A stretch of 7,033 bases of DNA from Planctomycetaceae bacterium (GTDB taxonomy: Bacteria; Planctomycetota; Planctomycetia; Planctomycetales; Planctomycetaceae). The stretch lies in NCBI GenBank assembly GCA_016765335.1, contig JAESQE010000219.1, positions 1-7,033 of the forward strand. Reading direction: 5' to 3'. Shown piece after piece: positions 1-5,612 of this stretch (position 1 is its first letter; the number at the start of each line of letters is the position of its first letter). The translations under genes were made by a program, and so were the position numbers. A model generated the notes under the pieces. It made no database searches and had not been told where the DNA came from. It saw only the letters and a list, made by a program, of their open reading frames with translations.

Positions 1-156
1 GCGAAATTGCTCAACAAAGATCAATTCATTATCTCGCGTGACTGCAATAATACAGACAACACCACGGGCATTCGAGCGACGCACATACTCCCACTGATTC
101 GTCTGCACCATTTCAAGAAACCGGCCACGGTACAACGACTTTATTTGCTCCATCAT
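1..156 (-). CDS. NUDIX hydrolase, N-terminal part (runs off the window)
   Basis: This is an open frame of 52 codons with no stop, reading off the left edge, so only the N-terminus is present. The visible protein has a YRGRFLEMV segment, then WEYVRR, then a beta-rich stretch GVVCIIAV ending in IFVEQFR. That order is typical of ADP-ribose pyrophosphatase-like NUDIX proteins, in which a VEQ(F/Y)R strand precedes the NUDIX box. The box itself (GX5EX7REUXEEXGU) lies outside the window, so catalytic competence cannot be judged. Two consecutive ATG codons begin at 156 and 153. A GAGG Shine-Dalgarno at 161-164 sits 4 nt from the first and 7 nt from the second, so the true start may be 153. The gene lies 85 bp downstream of the thioredoxin-like gene on the same strand, with no visible terminator between them, so co-transcription is possible. 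The substrate (ADP-ribose or another nucleoside diphosphate derivative) is inference. Confidence 0.72.
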   Translation of the reverse strand, partial: MMEQIKSLYRGRFLEMVQTNQWEYVRRSNARGVVCIIAVTRDNELIFVEQFR

Positions 157-191
157 TCAGCCTCATAAAAAACAACTTGAATCAACCAGCT

Positions 192-201
192 GATACGTAT
201 C
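192..201. repeat. 10-bp perfect palindrome between NUDIX and thioredoxin genes
   Basis: GATACGTATC is its own reverse complement. It lies 36 bp upstream of the NUDIX start codon, where an operator could sit. No second copy was noticed in the window, and a 10-bp palindrome can occur by chance. Confidence 0.3.
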
Positions 202-226
202 GGTTACAACTCTTAGTTAGCCAAAG

Positions 227-235
227 CCCCCCCCC
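227..235. repeat. C9 homopolymer tract
   Basis: Nine consecutive C on the plus strand (G9 in the direction of transcription) lie 6 bp past the stop codon of the thioredoxin-like gene and 71 bp before the NUDIX start. The tract is non-coding, so slippage would not change a protein, though it could alter spacing or transcript stability. A matching G9 run occurs at 5701-5709. Confidence 0.8.
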
Positions 236-241
236 TCTGCA

Positions 242-835
242 TTACTCCGCAGAAACTCCTGTGAAGTAATCAGGTGCCTGGCCTTGTATCCACTTGATGT
301 TGCAGCCGATGCTCGGTTTTTGTGCGTCACCTACAGCTTGCCCTGCGAGCACTGCATCACTTGCCTCTCTAAGATCCTGCCCTGTCACAGCCATTCCGTT
401 ACCTGGCCGACTGTCGTCAAACTGCCCTCGATAGGCCAACTGATGTTTTTGGTCAAACAGAAAAAAGTCGGGTGTGCAGGCCGCTTTGAATGCCTGAGCA
501 ACTTGCTGAGTTTCGTCATACAAATACAGGAACGACCAACCGGAAGCTTGAGCCATCTCAGTCATTTTCTCGGGGCTGTCATCCGGATGAGTTGAAACGT
601 CATTGGAGCTAATCGCGACAACGGTCAACCCTTTTTCCTGATACTCTTTCCCAAAATCTGCCAATGCCTGCTGGAGATGGATTACAAACGGACAATGATT
701 GCAGATAAACATCACCAGAAGCGGCTTATCCGCAGGCAAGTCGGACAGCGAAACCTGCTTGCCATCAACATTGAGTAAAGAAAAATCGGGAATGGTACTA
801 CCCAAAGGCAACATTGTTGAAGCGGTCATGACCAT
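242..835 (-). CDS. Thioredoxin-fold (redoxin/AhpC-TSA-like) family protein
   Basis: The protein has 197 residues and no signal peptide or membrane segment, so it is probably cytoplasmic. The N-terminal part, G12-S-T-I-P-D-F-S-L-L then L30-S-D-L, is the usual opening of AhpC/TSA-redoxin domains. The strand LLVMFICNHCPFV carries a C45-N-H-C48 redox pair at the thioredoxin active-site position. A likely cis-proline follows at T121-P122 with C120 just before it. The C-terminal PSIGCNIKWIQG with C178 resembles a conserved tail of a family usually annotated only as 'thioredoxin family protein'. The CNHC spacer differs from classical CGPC, so the redox potential and partner are unknown; thiol-disulfide exchange or peroxide reduction is inferred. 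ATG at 835 is chosen because AGGAG lies 8 nt upstream; the in-frame ATG at 829 would be 14 nt away. The NUDIX gene follows on the same strand. Confidence 0.88.
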   Translation of the reverse strand: MVMTASTMLPLGSTIPDFSLLNVDGKQVSLSDLPADKPLLVMFICNHCPFVIHLQQALADFGKEYQEKGLTVVAISSNDVSTHPDDSPEKMTEMAQASGWSFLYLYDETQQVAQAFKAACTPDFFLFDQKHQLAYRGQFDDSRPGNGMAVTGQDLREASDAVLAGQAVGDAQKPSIGCNIKWIQGQAPDYFTGVSAE

Positions 836-843
836 CGAACATT

Positions 844-848
844 CTCCT
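844..848 (-). promoter_or_regulatory. Shine-Dalgarno of the thioredoxin-like gene
   Basis: AGGAG on the minus strand lies 8 nt before the ATG at 835 and fixes that start. Another ATG overlaps the site at 842-840, out of frame and only 1 nt away, too close to be used. Confidence 0.75.
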
Positions 849-1107
849 ACTTGTGTTTATATAATTTGAATTAATGCGCCACAGTCGGCCCATGTTTTTT
901 GTGTCTGGATTCATTTTAGTGAACGAAAAACAAAAAAACATCACACAAACGCAAAACACTGGCTGTTTATGCACAAGTTCATAGAAGACAAGCAAATGTT
1001 TGCTGCCCCTTACTTTGAAAGGTTATGCAAAAACCGTATCCTGTTTTTTACTGTAATAGTTTACCTCACCCAGCATAGCTGGAATCAAATAGGAAGAAGT
1101 AGAATAA

Positions 1108-1241
1108 ACCACGGAGGCACAGAGGACACAGAGAAAAACTTAGGCGATTCTTCTTCATCGCAGAATGAGACGGTATATCTCTTGAGTTATACTAGCTGTC
1201 TAAAAGTTTTTTTAACTCGGTGTTCTCTGCGTCTCTGTGGT
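1108..1241. mobile_element. Inverted-repeat element, copy A (MITE-like, no coding capacity)
   Basis: The left end (1108-1133) reads ACCACGGAGGCACAGAGG and onward. The right end (1216-1241), reverse complemented, reads ACCACAGAGACGCAGAGA and onward; 21 of 26 positions match. The pairing continues inward (AAAAACTTAG against AAAAAAACTTTTAG) and loosely outward to a GTAGA pair at 1099-1103 and 1250-1254, so the whole element could fold as one long hairpin. The ends match those of copy B at 5613-5827, including the ATAAACCAC left flank and GTGGTAAAAAT right flank, while the interiors differ. It encodes nothing convincing. Repeats built on CCACNGAGNCACAGAG are, to my knowledge, scattered in many environmental bacterial genomes; mobility is inferred from the two copies and terminal symmetry. 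I found no clear target-site duplication. Confidence 0.65.
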
Positions 1242-1258
1242 AAAAATTATCTACCATC

Positions 1259-1299
1259 TTTCACTTGTTCCCGATTGTGATATTGAGAGACAAGTGAAA
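1259..1299. repeat. 10-bp perfect inverted repeat (stem-loop, 21-nt loop)
   Basis: TTTCACTTGT (1259-1268) is exactly complementary to ACAAGTGAAA (1290-1299). It begins 17 bp after element A ends and lies about 200 bp before the kinase start. There is no T-run after it, so it is not a canonical terminator. It could be a regulator binding site or a remnant of a repeat. Confidence 0.6.
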
Positions 1300-1332
1300 C
1301 AGCTGACATTTTACATTTGTTAGACTAGTCGT

Positions 1333-1362
1333 CTGTATTTAATTTAGCAGCCTGTATTTAAT
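1333..1362. repeat. Two direct 11-bp repeats upstream of the kinase gene
   Basis: CTGTATTTAAT occurs at 1333-1343 and again at 1352-1362, 19 bp apart start to start (nearly two helical turns). They lie 140-170 bp upstream of the kinase ATG. Two AT-rich sites on nearly the same helix face could bind a regulator, but function is not shown. Confidence 0.5.
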
Positions 1363-1419
1363 ACCGTGTTGCGTTTTCCACCTTTGCTCGGTTACTTTGT
1401 ACTTGGCGCAGAGTTACCA

Positions 1420-1435
1420 GGGCCATTACTGGCCC
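1420..1435. repeat. GC-rich hairpin in the kinase upstream region
   Basis: GGGCCA-TTAC-TGGCCC forms a perfect 6-bp stem with a 4-nt loop. It extends by CC (1417-1418) against GG (1436-1437) if A1419 is bulged. It lies 67 bp before the kinase start, possibly in the 5' leader. No T-run follows, so an intrinsic terminator is unlikely. Confidence 0.45.
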
Positions 1436-1502
1436 GGCTTGCCTGCCTTTGTGATAGTGGAACAATGTGGCCAGTGGTCGCTTCCTTTAAACTGTTGATG
1501 CA

Positions 1503-3152
1503 ATGACAAATTCCGATGAACAACGTGATCCGCTAGAAATTCTTTTCACCGAATTTCTTGCTCGCAAACGTCGTGGCGACTCGATTCAAGTCGAGGACTT
1601 TGCGTCTGAACATCCCGATCAAGCAGAAGAAATCCGCGATTTGTTTCCAACACTCGAAGCATTAGAAAAGGCTCGCACTTCAGACATCACCAGTAATCCT
1701 TTGCAGTCTCATGAAAACATCACAGCAGGAGAAGAGATCACCGGGGGCTTGCTTCTGGGCGAATATCGGTTGCTACGAGAAATTGGCGCAGGCGGAATGG
1801 GCATCGTTTATGAAGCGATGCAGGAATCGATTAATCGACGTGTTGCCGTCAAGGTGCTTCCTCAGGAATTCACTCAGCAAGAAGTTCGTCGTGGTCGATT
1901 TCAGCAAGAAGCCCGGACCGTTGCCAAGCTTTCGTTTCGTAATATCGTTCCCATTTATGATTTCGGAGTATCAGATAACCGCTACTTTTTTGCGATGCGA
2001 TTAATTGAAGGAGTAGGTCTGGACTGGGTCATTTTACGGATGAGTGAAAATCACCAGCCATTAACATCGACCGAGGTGATTCAACATTTCCAAGAACAAG
2101 GCACACCGCTTACCGATGCGAATCCAGAGGTAGAAGACGAAGACAGCCTGGCCTGCGAGTTTAACTTTTCGACTTCTTCCCATGCGGATCAACAGGAGAA
2201 ACACAAGTGGATTCTTCGTCAGGATTCCTGGAGACAAATTGCAAGAATTGGCCTGCAAGCTGCCCGGGCACTGGATCATGCACATCAAGCAGGTATCTTG
2301 CATCGCGATATTAAACCAGGCAACTTGCTACTTGACGGAGACGGCGTGATCTGGATTACGGATTTCGGTTTGGCAAAATCGGAAAATGAAATTTCGCTGA
2401 CCGGAGCCGACGATGTCGTGGGCACACTGCGATATATTTCTCCCGAAAGATTTCACGGACAGGTCGATGCACGCAGTGATATTTATGCACTCGGGCTGAC
2501 GCTCATTGAATTGTGCATTGGTCGTTCGGTCTTTGCACAATCGGGCCGATCTGAATTGATCCGCAATATCATGGAAGGGAATGTGATCGCTCCCCGTGAG
2601 ATCAATCCGCAAATTCCTGTCGCGTTAGAAAACATCCTGCTCAAAGCAACGGCCAAGAATCCTGCCCAGCGATTTCAATCCGCAGCAGACTTCGCCGATG
2701 ACCTTCGTGCTTATTCACGTGGCTCTCGAATTAAATCTTCCAAGTCAGCTTCTGGGCGACAATGGCTTAAGGTTCTGCGCAAGCACTGGGTTACTTTCTT
2801 GCTGGGCAGTGTTTGCTTGATTCAAGCAGCGATCCTGTTTGCTCCTCGAAGTGTGTTTTTCCAGAATCGACCAAGTGCTGAGCACTTAGAATTGGCTCAA
2901 GAGCAAGTGCAGGTTCGCCTGGACGCTTTGGATTCCATTTATCTGGACCTGATGCACAGGGAAATCACGTCTGACTTAGAGCGCACTCTCACAATGGAAC
3001 GAGTCTCAAAAAACAGCCCCGCCTGGCACGCAATGAACAGTCTACTTCCTCTATACATTCAGTCCCTTGCGGACGCCAAGCGATACAGACTGCCTGAGAC
3101 TCAAGAGGAAATAGAAAAAAGGCTGAGATTAATTAACAGATCTCTACAATAA
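1503..3152 (+). CDS. Transmembrane Ser/Thr protein kinase (Hanks type)
   Basis: The protein has 549 residues. Residues 1-60 are a helical segment (DPLEILFTEFL, then HPDQAEEIRDLFP) often seen before planctomycete kinases. The kinase domain spans about 87-405: glycine loop GAGGMG at 95-100, ATP-binding lysine K117 in VAVK, probable helix-C glutamate E136, catalytic loop HRDIKPGN at 267-274, DFG at 287-289, SPE at 313-315 and helix-F D326. All core catalytic residues are present, so it should be active and of the RD type. Residues 181-240 are an acidic, low-complexity insertion before helix E. A single membrane helix lies at about 430-447, leaving about 100 helical residues outside the cytoplasm with no recognisable PQQ, WD40 or TPR domain. 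ATG 1503 lacks a good Shine-Dalgarno; no in-frame alternative lies close upstream. The signal sensed and the substrates are unknown; neighbours give no clue. Confidence 0.93.
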   Translation: MTNSDEQRDPLEILFTEFLARKRRGDSIQVEDFASEHPDQAEEIRDLFPTLEALEKARTSDITSNPLQSHENITAGEEITGGLLLGEYRLLREIGAGGMGIVYEAMQESINRRVAVKVLPQEFTQQEVRRGRFQQEARTVAKLSFRNIVPIYDFGVSDNRYFFAMRLIEGVGLDWVILRMSENHQPLTSTEVIQHFQEQGTPLTDANPEVEDEDSLACEFNFSTSSHADQQEKHKWILRQDSWRQIARIGLQAARALDHAHQAGILHRDIKPGNLLLDGDGVIWITDFGLAKSENEISLTGADDVVGTLRYISPERFHGQVDARSDIYALGLTLIELCIGRSVFAQSGRSELIRNIMEGNVIAPREINPQIPVALENILLKATAKNPAQRFQSAADFADDLRAYSRGSRIKSSKSASGRQWLKVLRKHWVTFLLGSVCLIQAAILFAPRSVFFQNRPSAEHLELAQEQVQVRLDALDSIYLDLMHREITSDLERTLTMERVSKNSPAWHAMNSLLPLYIQSLADAKRYRLPETQEEIEKRLRLINRSLQ

Positions 3153-3171
3153 AGCGACGTAACTCCTGACG

Positions 3172-3232
3172 ATTATAATAGTTAAGAATAATATCCCCCT
3201 TCAGTTGATCTGCGATGCTTTTCTGTTAGAAT
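3172..3232 (+). promoter_or_regulatory. Sigma70-type promoter with AT-rich upstream tract for the small basic gene
   Basis: TTGATC (3205-3210, 4/6 to consensus) is 16 bp from TAGAAT (3227-3232, 5/6), and TGT just before it gives an extended -10. Upstream, 3172-3194 has 21 A/T in 23 bases, resembling an UP element, and includes a perfect TATAAT at 3174-3179. Expected transcription start is near 3239, giving a leader of about 95 nt. Consensus rules are from model bacteria; planctomycete promoters are less well known. Confidence 0.5.
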
Positions 3233-3306
3233 GCTCGACTTCGATTCCGATAAGCTAAGAAGGGCGAGATCGCGAACGCGGATTAAAAAATTACAATTAA
3301 GATGGC

Positions 3307-3326
3307 ACTCCTTAGAATCTCGGAGT
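3307..3326 (+). promoter_or_regulatory. Shine-Dalgarno within a possible masking hairpin
   Basis: GGAG at 3322-3325 is the ribosome binding site, 8 nt before the ATG at 3334. ACTCC (3307-3311) is complementary to GGAGT (3322-3326) across a 10-nt loop, so the site could be hidden in a small stem. Five base pairs is weak evidence, and any Shine-Dalgarno can find a CTCC partner by chance. Confidence 0.4.
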
Positions 3327-3333
3327 CAATAAA

Positions 3334-3435
3334 ATGGCTAAGACACAACGAAAACTCAAAAAAGCAAACCACGGGAAGCGCCCCGCAAGCTCAAAGGCTC
3401 GCAAGGCCAAACGCAAGCATCTTCGCTTATCCTGA
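3334..3435 (+). CDS. Small, highly basic protein of 33 residues, function unknown
   Basis: The ORF starts MAKTQRKLKKANHGKRP and ends HLRLS. It has 9 Lys, 5 Arg, 2 His and no Asp or Glu, with lysine/arginine clusters at 6-10 and 21-28. There is no signal peptide, membrane segment or cysteine pair. The composition suits RNA, ribosome or DNA binding, as in the smallest ribosomal proteins, but it does not match bL36, bL34 or bTHX by motif, and I do not recognise a named family. Reality is supported by its framing: an extended -10 promoter ending at 3232, GGAG 8 nt before the ATG, and a strong terminator starting 25 bp after the stop. The signals suggest strong independent expression between the kinase and the peptidase. 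It could be a lineage-specific ribosome-associated or nucleoid-binding peptide; this is inference. Confidence 0.8.
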   Translation: MAKTQRKLKKANHGKRPASSKARKAKRKHLRLS

Positions 3436-3459
3436 TATCTGCTGACTGAGAAACCAAAT

Positions 3460-3493
3460 CAGAAAACCCGCTCAATTTTGGGCGGGTTTTCTG
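3460..3493 (+). terminator. Rho-independent terminator of the small basic gene
   Basis: CAGAAAACCCGC (3460-3471) pairs perfectly with GCGGGTTTTCTG (3482-3493), a 12-bp stem with a 10-nt loop. The GC-rich core CCCGC/GCGGG is followed by TTTTCT on the 3' arm, matched by AGAAAA on the 5' arm, so the structure could also act on minus-strand transcripts. It begins 25 bp after the stop codon. Confidence 0.88.
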
Positions 3494-3520
3494 CTGCGCG
3501 GTCATGATTTGCAGTTTTCC

Positions 3521-3560
3521 CCCTTTGCGACACAAGGGAGCACAGACATTCCTGTCTGTG
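3521..3560. repeat. Palindromic repeat unit (two adjacent hairpins)
   Basis: CACAGACA (3541-3548) and TGTCTGTG (3553-3560) form a perfect 8-bp stem around TTCC. Immediately upstream, CCCTTTG (3521-3527) can pair with CAAGGG (3533-3538) with one bulge. I recall similar CAGACA-TTCC-TGTCTG palindromes scattered between genes in some planctomycete genomes, as REP-like repeats, but could not check. It lies between the small gene's terminator and the peptidase gene and has no T-run. Confidence 0.55.
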
Positions 3561-3661
3561 TTGTTTGAGCAGGCCTTCATTTCAGACGGACAAAAATGCC
3601 TACTGTTCTCTCGCAATGTCTTTTGAACTCTCAGAGACTTCCAATACTTTATTGACTTCAT

Positions 3662-3676
3662 CTCATCTTCGATGAG
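3662..3676. repeat. Short hairpin upstream of the peptidase gene
   Basis: CTCATC-TTC-GATGAG is a 6-bp stem with a 3-nt loop. A T-rich run (TTTTTTGTTTT) begins 13 nt later, too far for a standard terminator. It could be regulatory or chance. Confidence 0.3.
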
Positions 3677-3702
3677 CCTCAGCGATGATTTTTTGTTTTC
3701 TG

Positions 3703-3708
3703 TATACT
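3703..3708 (+). promoter_or_regulatory. Candidate -10 element for the peptidase gene
   Basis: TATACT matches the -10 consensus at 5/6 and lies 49 bp before the chosen start codon. No convincing -35 hexamer sits 16-18 bp upstream, so the call is weak. An overlapping TAAAAT at 3708-3713 is an alternative. Confidence 0.22.
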
Positions 3709-3757
3709 AAAATGTACGAACATTTCTGTGCTTATCGTTCTTTCAAAGGCTGATTTC

Positions 3758-5518
3758 ATGCGACTGATGCTAACCCTCATTCTTGTAATTCTGGCCTCCC
3801 AGATTTCCGTTCCTGTTCAAGCGAAAGATTCTGCTGTGACTGAGAAGTTTCATCAGATTCTTGATGAGCATTGGGAATGGCAAATGCGTGAGCAGCCGAC
3901 TTATGCCAGCAACCTGGGAGACAAACGCTACAACGACCGGTGGCCTGATTTAAGCTCTGGAGCATTCGAGAAAAGACACAAGTTTCGTCAACAACTGCTC
4001 TCACGACTCGATGGGATTGATCGCCAATCTCTTTCTGAAGCGGACCAGATTAATTATCGGTTGTTTCAGCGGGAAATTGCGATGGAGGTTGAGGGTTGGC
4101 AATATCGTTATCGGTTCGTGCCTTTGAATCAGCGAGGCGGCATCCAAACCAGCAACGAACTGGCTGATGCACTCTCTTTCCAAACTGAAAAAGATTATGA
4201 AGATTGGATCAATCGATTACGCAGTTTTGATACCTATATGGATCAGACAATCGCGTTGATGCAACAAGGAGTTGATCACAACATTGTGCATGCATATGTC
4301 GTCATGAAACGTGTGCCTGCCCAGATTCGCAGACAAATTGTTGAAGACCCAACGAAAAGCCCATTCTACAAACCGTTCCAATCGATGGCCTCCAATCTGG
4401 ATGATAAAACTAACCTGCGATTGCAAGGAGCAGCCCAGGCTGCGATTCGAGATGTTGTTGTGCCGAGCTATAAAAAGTTCGACAAGTTCTTCAACGAAGT
4501 TTATCTGCCCGCATGCTTCGAGAAAGTCGGGTTCTCTCAAATTCCAGATGGTCAGAATTTTTATGCTTATCGCGCCCGTCTATTTACTACGACTGACTTA
4601 ACGCCTGAGCAAATTCATGAAATTGGTCTCTCGGAAGTGAAGCGAATTCGTAACGAGATGGAAAAGATCATGCAGGAAGTGAAGTTCGAAGGAACTTTTC
4701 GGGAGTTCCTCGAATATTTACGCACCGATCCACAATTCTACTACAAGAACGAAAACGATTTATTTCAAGCCGTGCAGGCTGTCTGCAAACAGGTTGACCC
4801 GCAACTAGTGAAGTTGTTCAAAACGCTGCCTCGCATGCCTTACGGAGTCGAAGCGATTCCAGCAGCCATCGCCCCCGATACAACCGCAGCCTACTACCGC
4901 CGCCCTGCATCAGATGGCTCGCGTGCAGGAAGTTATTTTTTCAATCTTTACAAGCCGGAGCATCGACCGAAGTACACAATCGAAGTGCTGTCTTTGCACG
5001 AAGCAGTTCCCGGGCATCATCTACAAATTGCGTTGGCGATGGAACTTGAAGACCTGCCTGCGTTTCGTCGCTTCGGTGGTTACACCGCGTATATCGAAGG
5101 TTGGGGATTATACAGCGAATCTTTGGGGTCAGACCTGGGGCTTTACAAAGATCCTTATTCTCGATTTGGTCAGCTGACTTATGAAATGTGGCGAGCCATT
5201 CGACTGGTTGTCGATACCGGCATGCACTCATTCGGCTGGTCTCGTGATCAAGCGATTAATCTGTTTCTGGAGAACACTGCGAAATCCAGACTCGATATCG
5301 TCAACGAAGTCGACCGCTACATCGCATGGCCCGGTCAGGCACTGGCCTACAAAATTGGTGAACTCAAAATCCAGGAATTACGATCCCGTGCAGAAAAGAA
5401 ACTAGGCAAGAAATTTGATATCCGCGAATTCCACGAAGCCGTCTTAGGCCACGGAGCCGTCACGTTAGATGTCCTTGAAGAACAAATTGACGCCTGGATT
5501 ATTTCCCAGGAAAAGTAA
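3758..5518 (+). CDS. Secreted DUF885 family metallopeptidase-like protein
   Basis: The protein has 586 residues. It starts at ATG 3758 because AAGG lies 8 nt upstream and the protein then opens with a textbook Sec signal: MRL, a hydrophobic core LTLILVILA, and VQA before K23. A GTG at 3728 would add ten residues before the signal. WEWQMREQPTYASNLGD near the mature N-terminus is typical of DUF885. The zinc-site motif HEAVPGHH lies at 414-421 (metal ligands probably H414 and H420 or H421, with E415 catalytic), and YIEGWGLYSE supplies a third ligand, probably E447. YIAWPGQALAYKIG (from 521) and GHGAVTLDVLEEQI near the end are further family signatures. All motifs are intact, so it is probably an active exported peptidase. 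The substrate is unknown for most of this family. No lipobox is present. It appears monocistronic, flanked by repeats on both sides. Confidence 0.92.
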   Translation: MRLMLTLILVILASQISVPVQAKDSAVTEKFHQILDEHWEWQMREQPTYASNLGDKRYNDRWPDLSSGAFEKRHKFRQQLLSRLDGIDRQSLSEADQINYRLFQREIAMEVEGWQYRYRFVPLNQRGGIQTSNELADALSFQTEKDYEDWINRLRSFDTYMDQTIALMQQGVDHNIVHAYVVMKRVPAQIRRQIVEDPTKSPFYKPFQSMASNLDDKTNLRLQGAAQAAIRDVVVPSYKKFDKFFNEVYLPACFEKVGFSQIPDGQNFYAYRARLFTTTDLTPEQIHEIGLSEVKRIRNEMEKIMQEVKFEGTFREFLEYLRTDPQFYYKNENDLFQAVQAVCKQVDPQLVKLFKTLPRMPYGVEAIPAAIAPDTTAAYYRRPASDGSRAGSYFFNLYKPEHRPKYTIEVLSLHEAVPGHHLQIALAMELEDLPAFRRFGGYTAYIEGWGLYSESLGSDLGLYKDPYSRFGQLTYEMWRAIRLVVDTGMHSFGWSRDQAINLFLENTAKSRLDIVNEVDRYIAWPGQALAYKIGELKIQELRSRAEKKLGKKFDIREFHEAVLGHGAVTLDVLEEQIDAWIISQEK

Positions 5519-5521
5519 GTA

Positions 5522-5561
5522 GAAGTCGTAATGCATCTACCATTAAATAAACGACGACTTC
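5522..5561. repeat. 8-bp inverted repeat just after the peptidase gene
   Basis: GAAGTCGT (5522-5529) pairs exactly with ACGACTTC (5554-5561) across a 24-nt loop, starting 3 bp after the stop codon. It may cap the transcript end, but the loop is long and no U-tract follows, so intrinsic termination is doubtful. Confidence 0.4.
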
Positions 5562-5612
5562 CTGGCAATTTACCCAGCGTTGACGTAACTAAAAACAAGG
5601 ATAATTATATAA

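Larger units (their letters stand above)
836..1502. other. Long intergenic region between divergent genes, rich in inverted repeats
   Basis: This 667-bp gap separates the minus-strand thioredoxin-like gene from the plus-strand kinase, so both promoters should lie here. I see no convincing coding sequence: the open frames that cross it run through repeat element A or overlap the thioredoxin start. Besides the repeats listed separately, it holds two short near-palindromes: AGCAAA-TG-TTTGCT at 991-1004 and CCAGC-ATA-GCTGG at 1070-1082. Either could be an operator or chance. A perfect TATAAT occurs on the plus strand at 860-865 but has no gene nearby downstream. No clear -35/-10 pair was found for either gene. 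Confidence 0.6.

Noticed and set aside
860..865. Perfect TATAAT on the plus strand
   Set aside because: No paired -35 was evident and no gene lies nearby downstream on that strand; the AT-rich stretch makes a chance match likely.
798..995. Open frame of 65 codons on the minus strand overlapping the thioredoxin start
   Set aside because: It is out of frame with the clear thioredoxin-like gene and has no family features. The ATG at 842 inside it lies only 1 nt from the Shine-Dalgarno.
969..1280. Open frame of 103 codons on the plus strand
   Set aside because: It runs straight through inverted-repeat element A, has no Shine-Dalgarno, and its residues (such as NHGGTEDTE) are just the repeat translated.
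1099..1362. CRISPR array
   Set aside because: The repeats are inverted or occur only twice at short spacing; there is no regular repeat-spacer series and no cas gene.
3356..3661. Open frame of 101 codons on the minus strand
   Set aside because: It reads antisense across the small basic gene, its terminator stem and the REP-like hairpin; a long frame through palindromes is not evidence of coding.
3728..3757. GTG start adding ten residues to the DUF885 protein
   Set aside because: ATG 3758 has a well-spaced AAGG and leaves a standard signal peptide; the GTG start would put polar residues before it.
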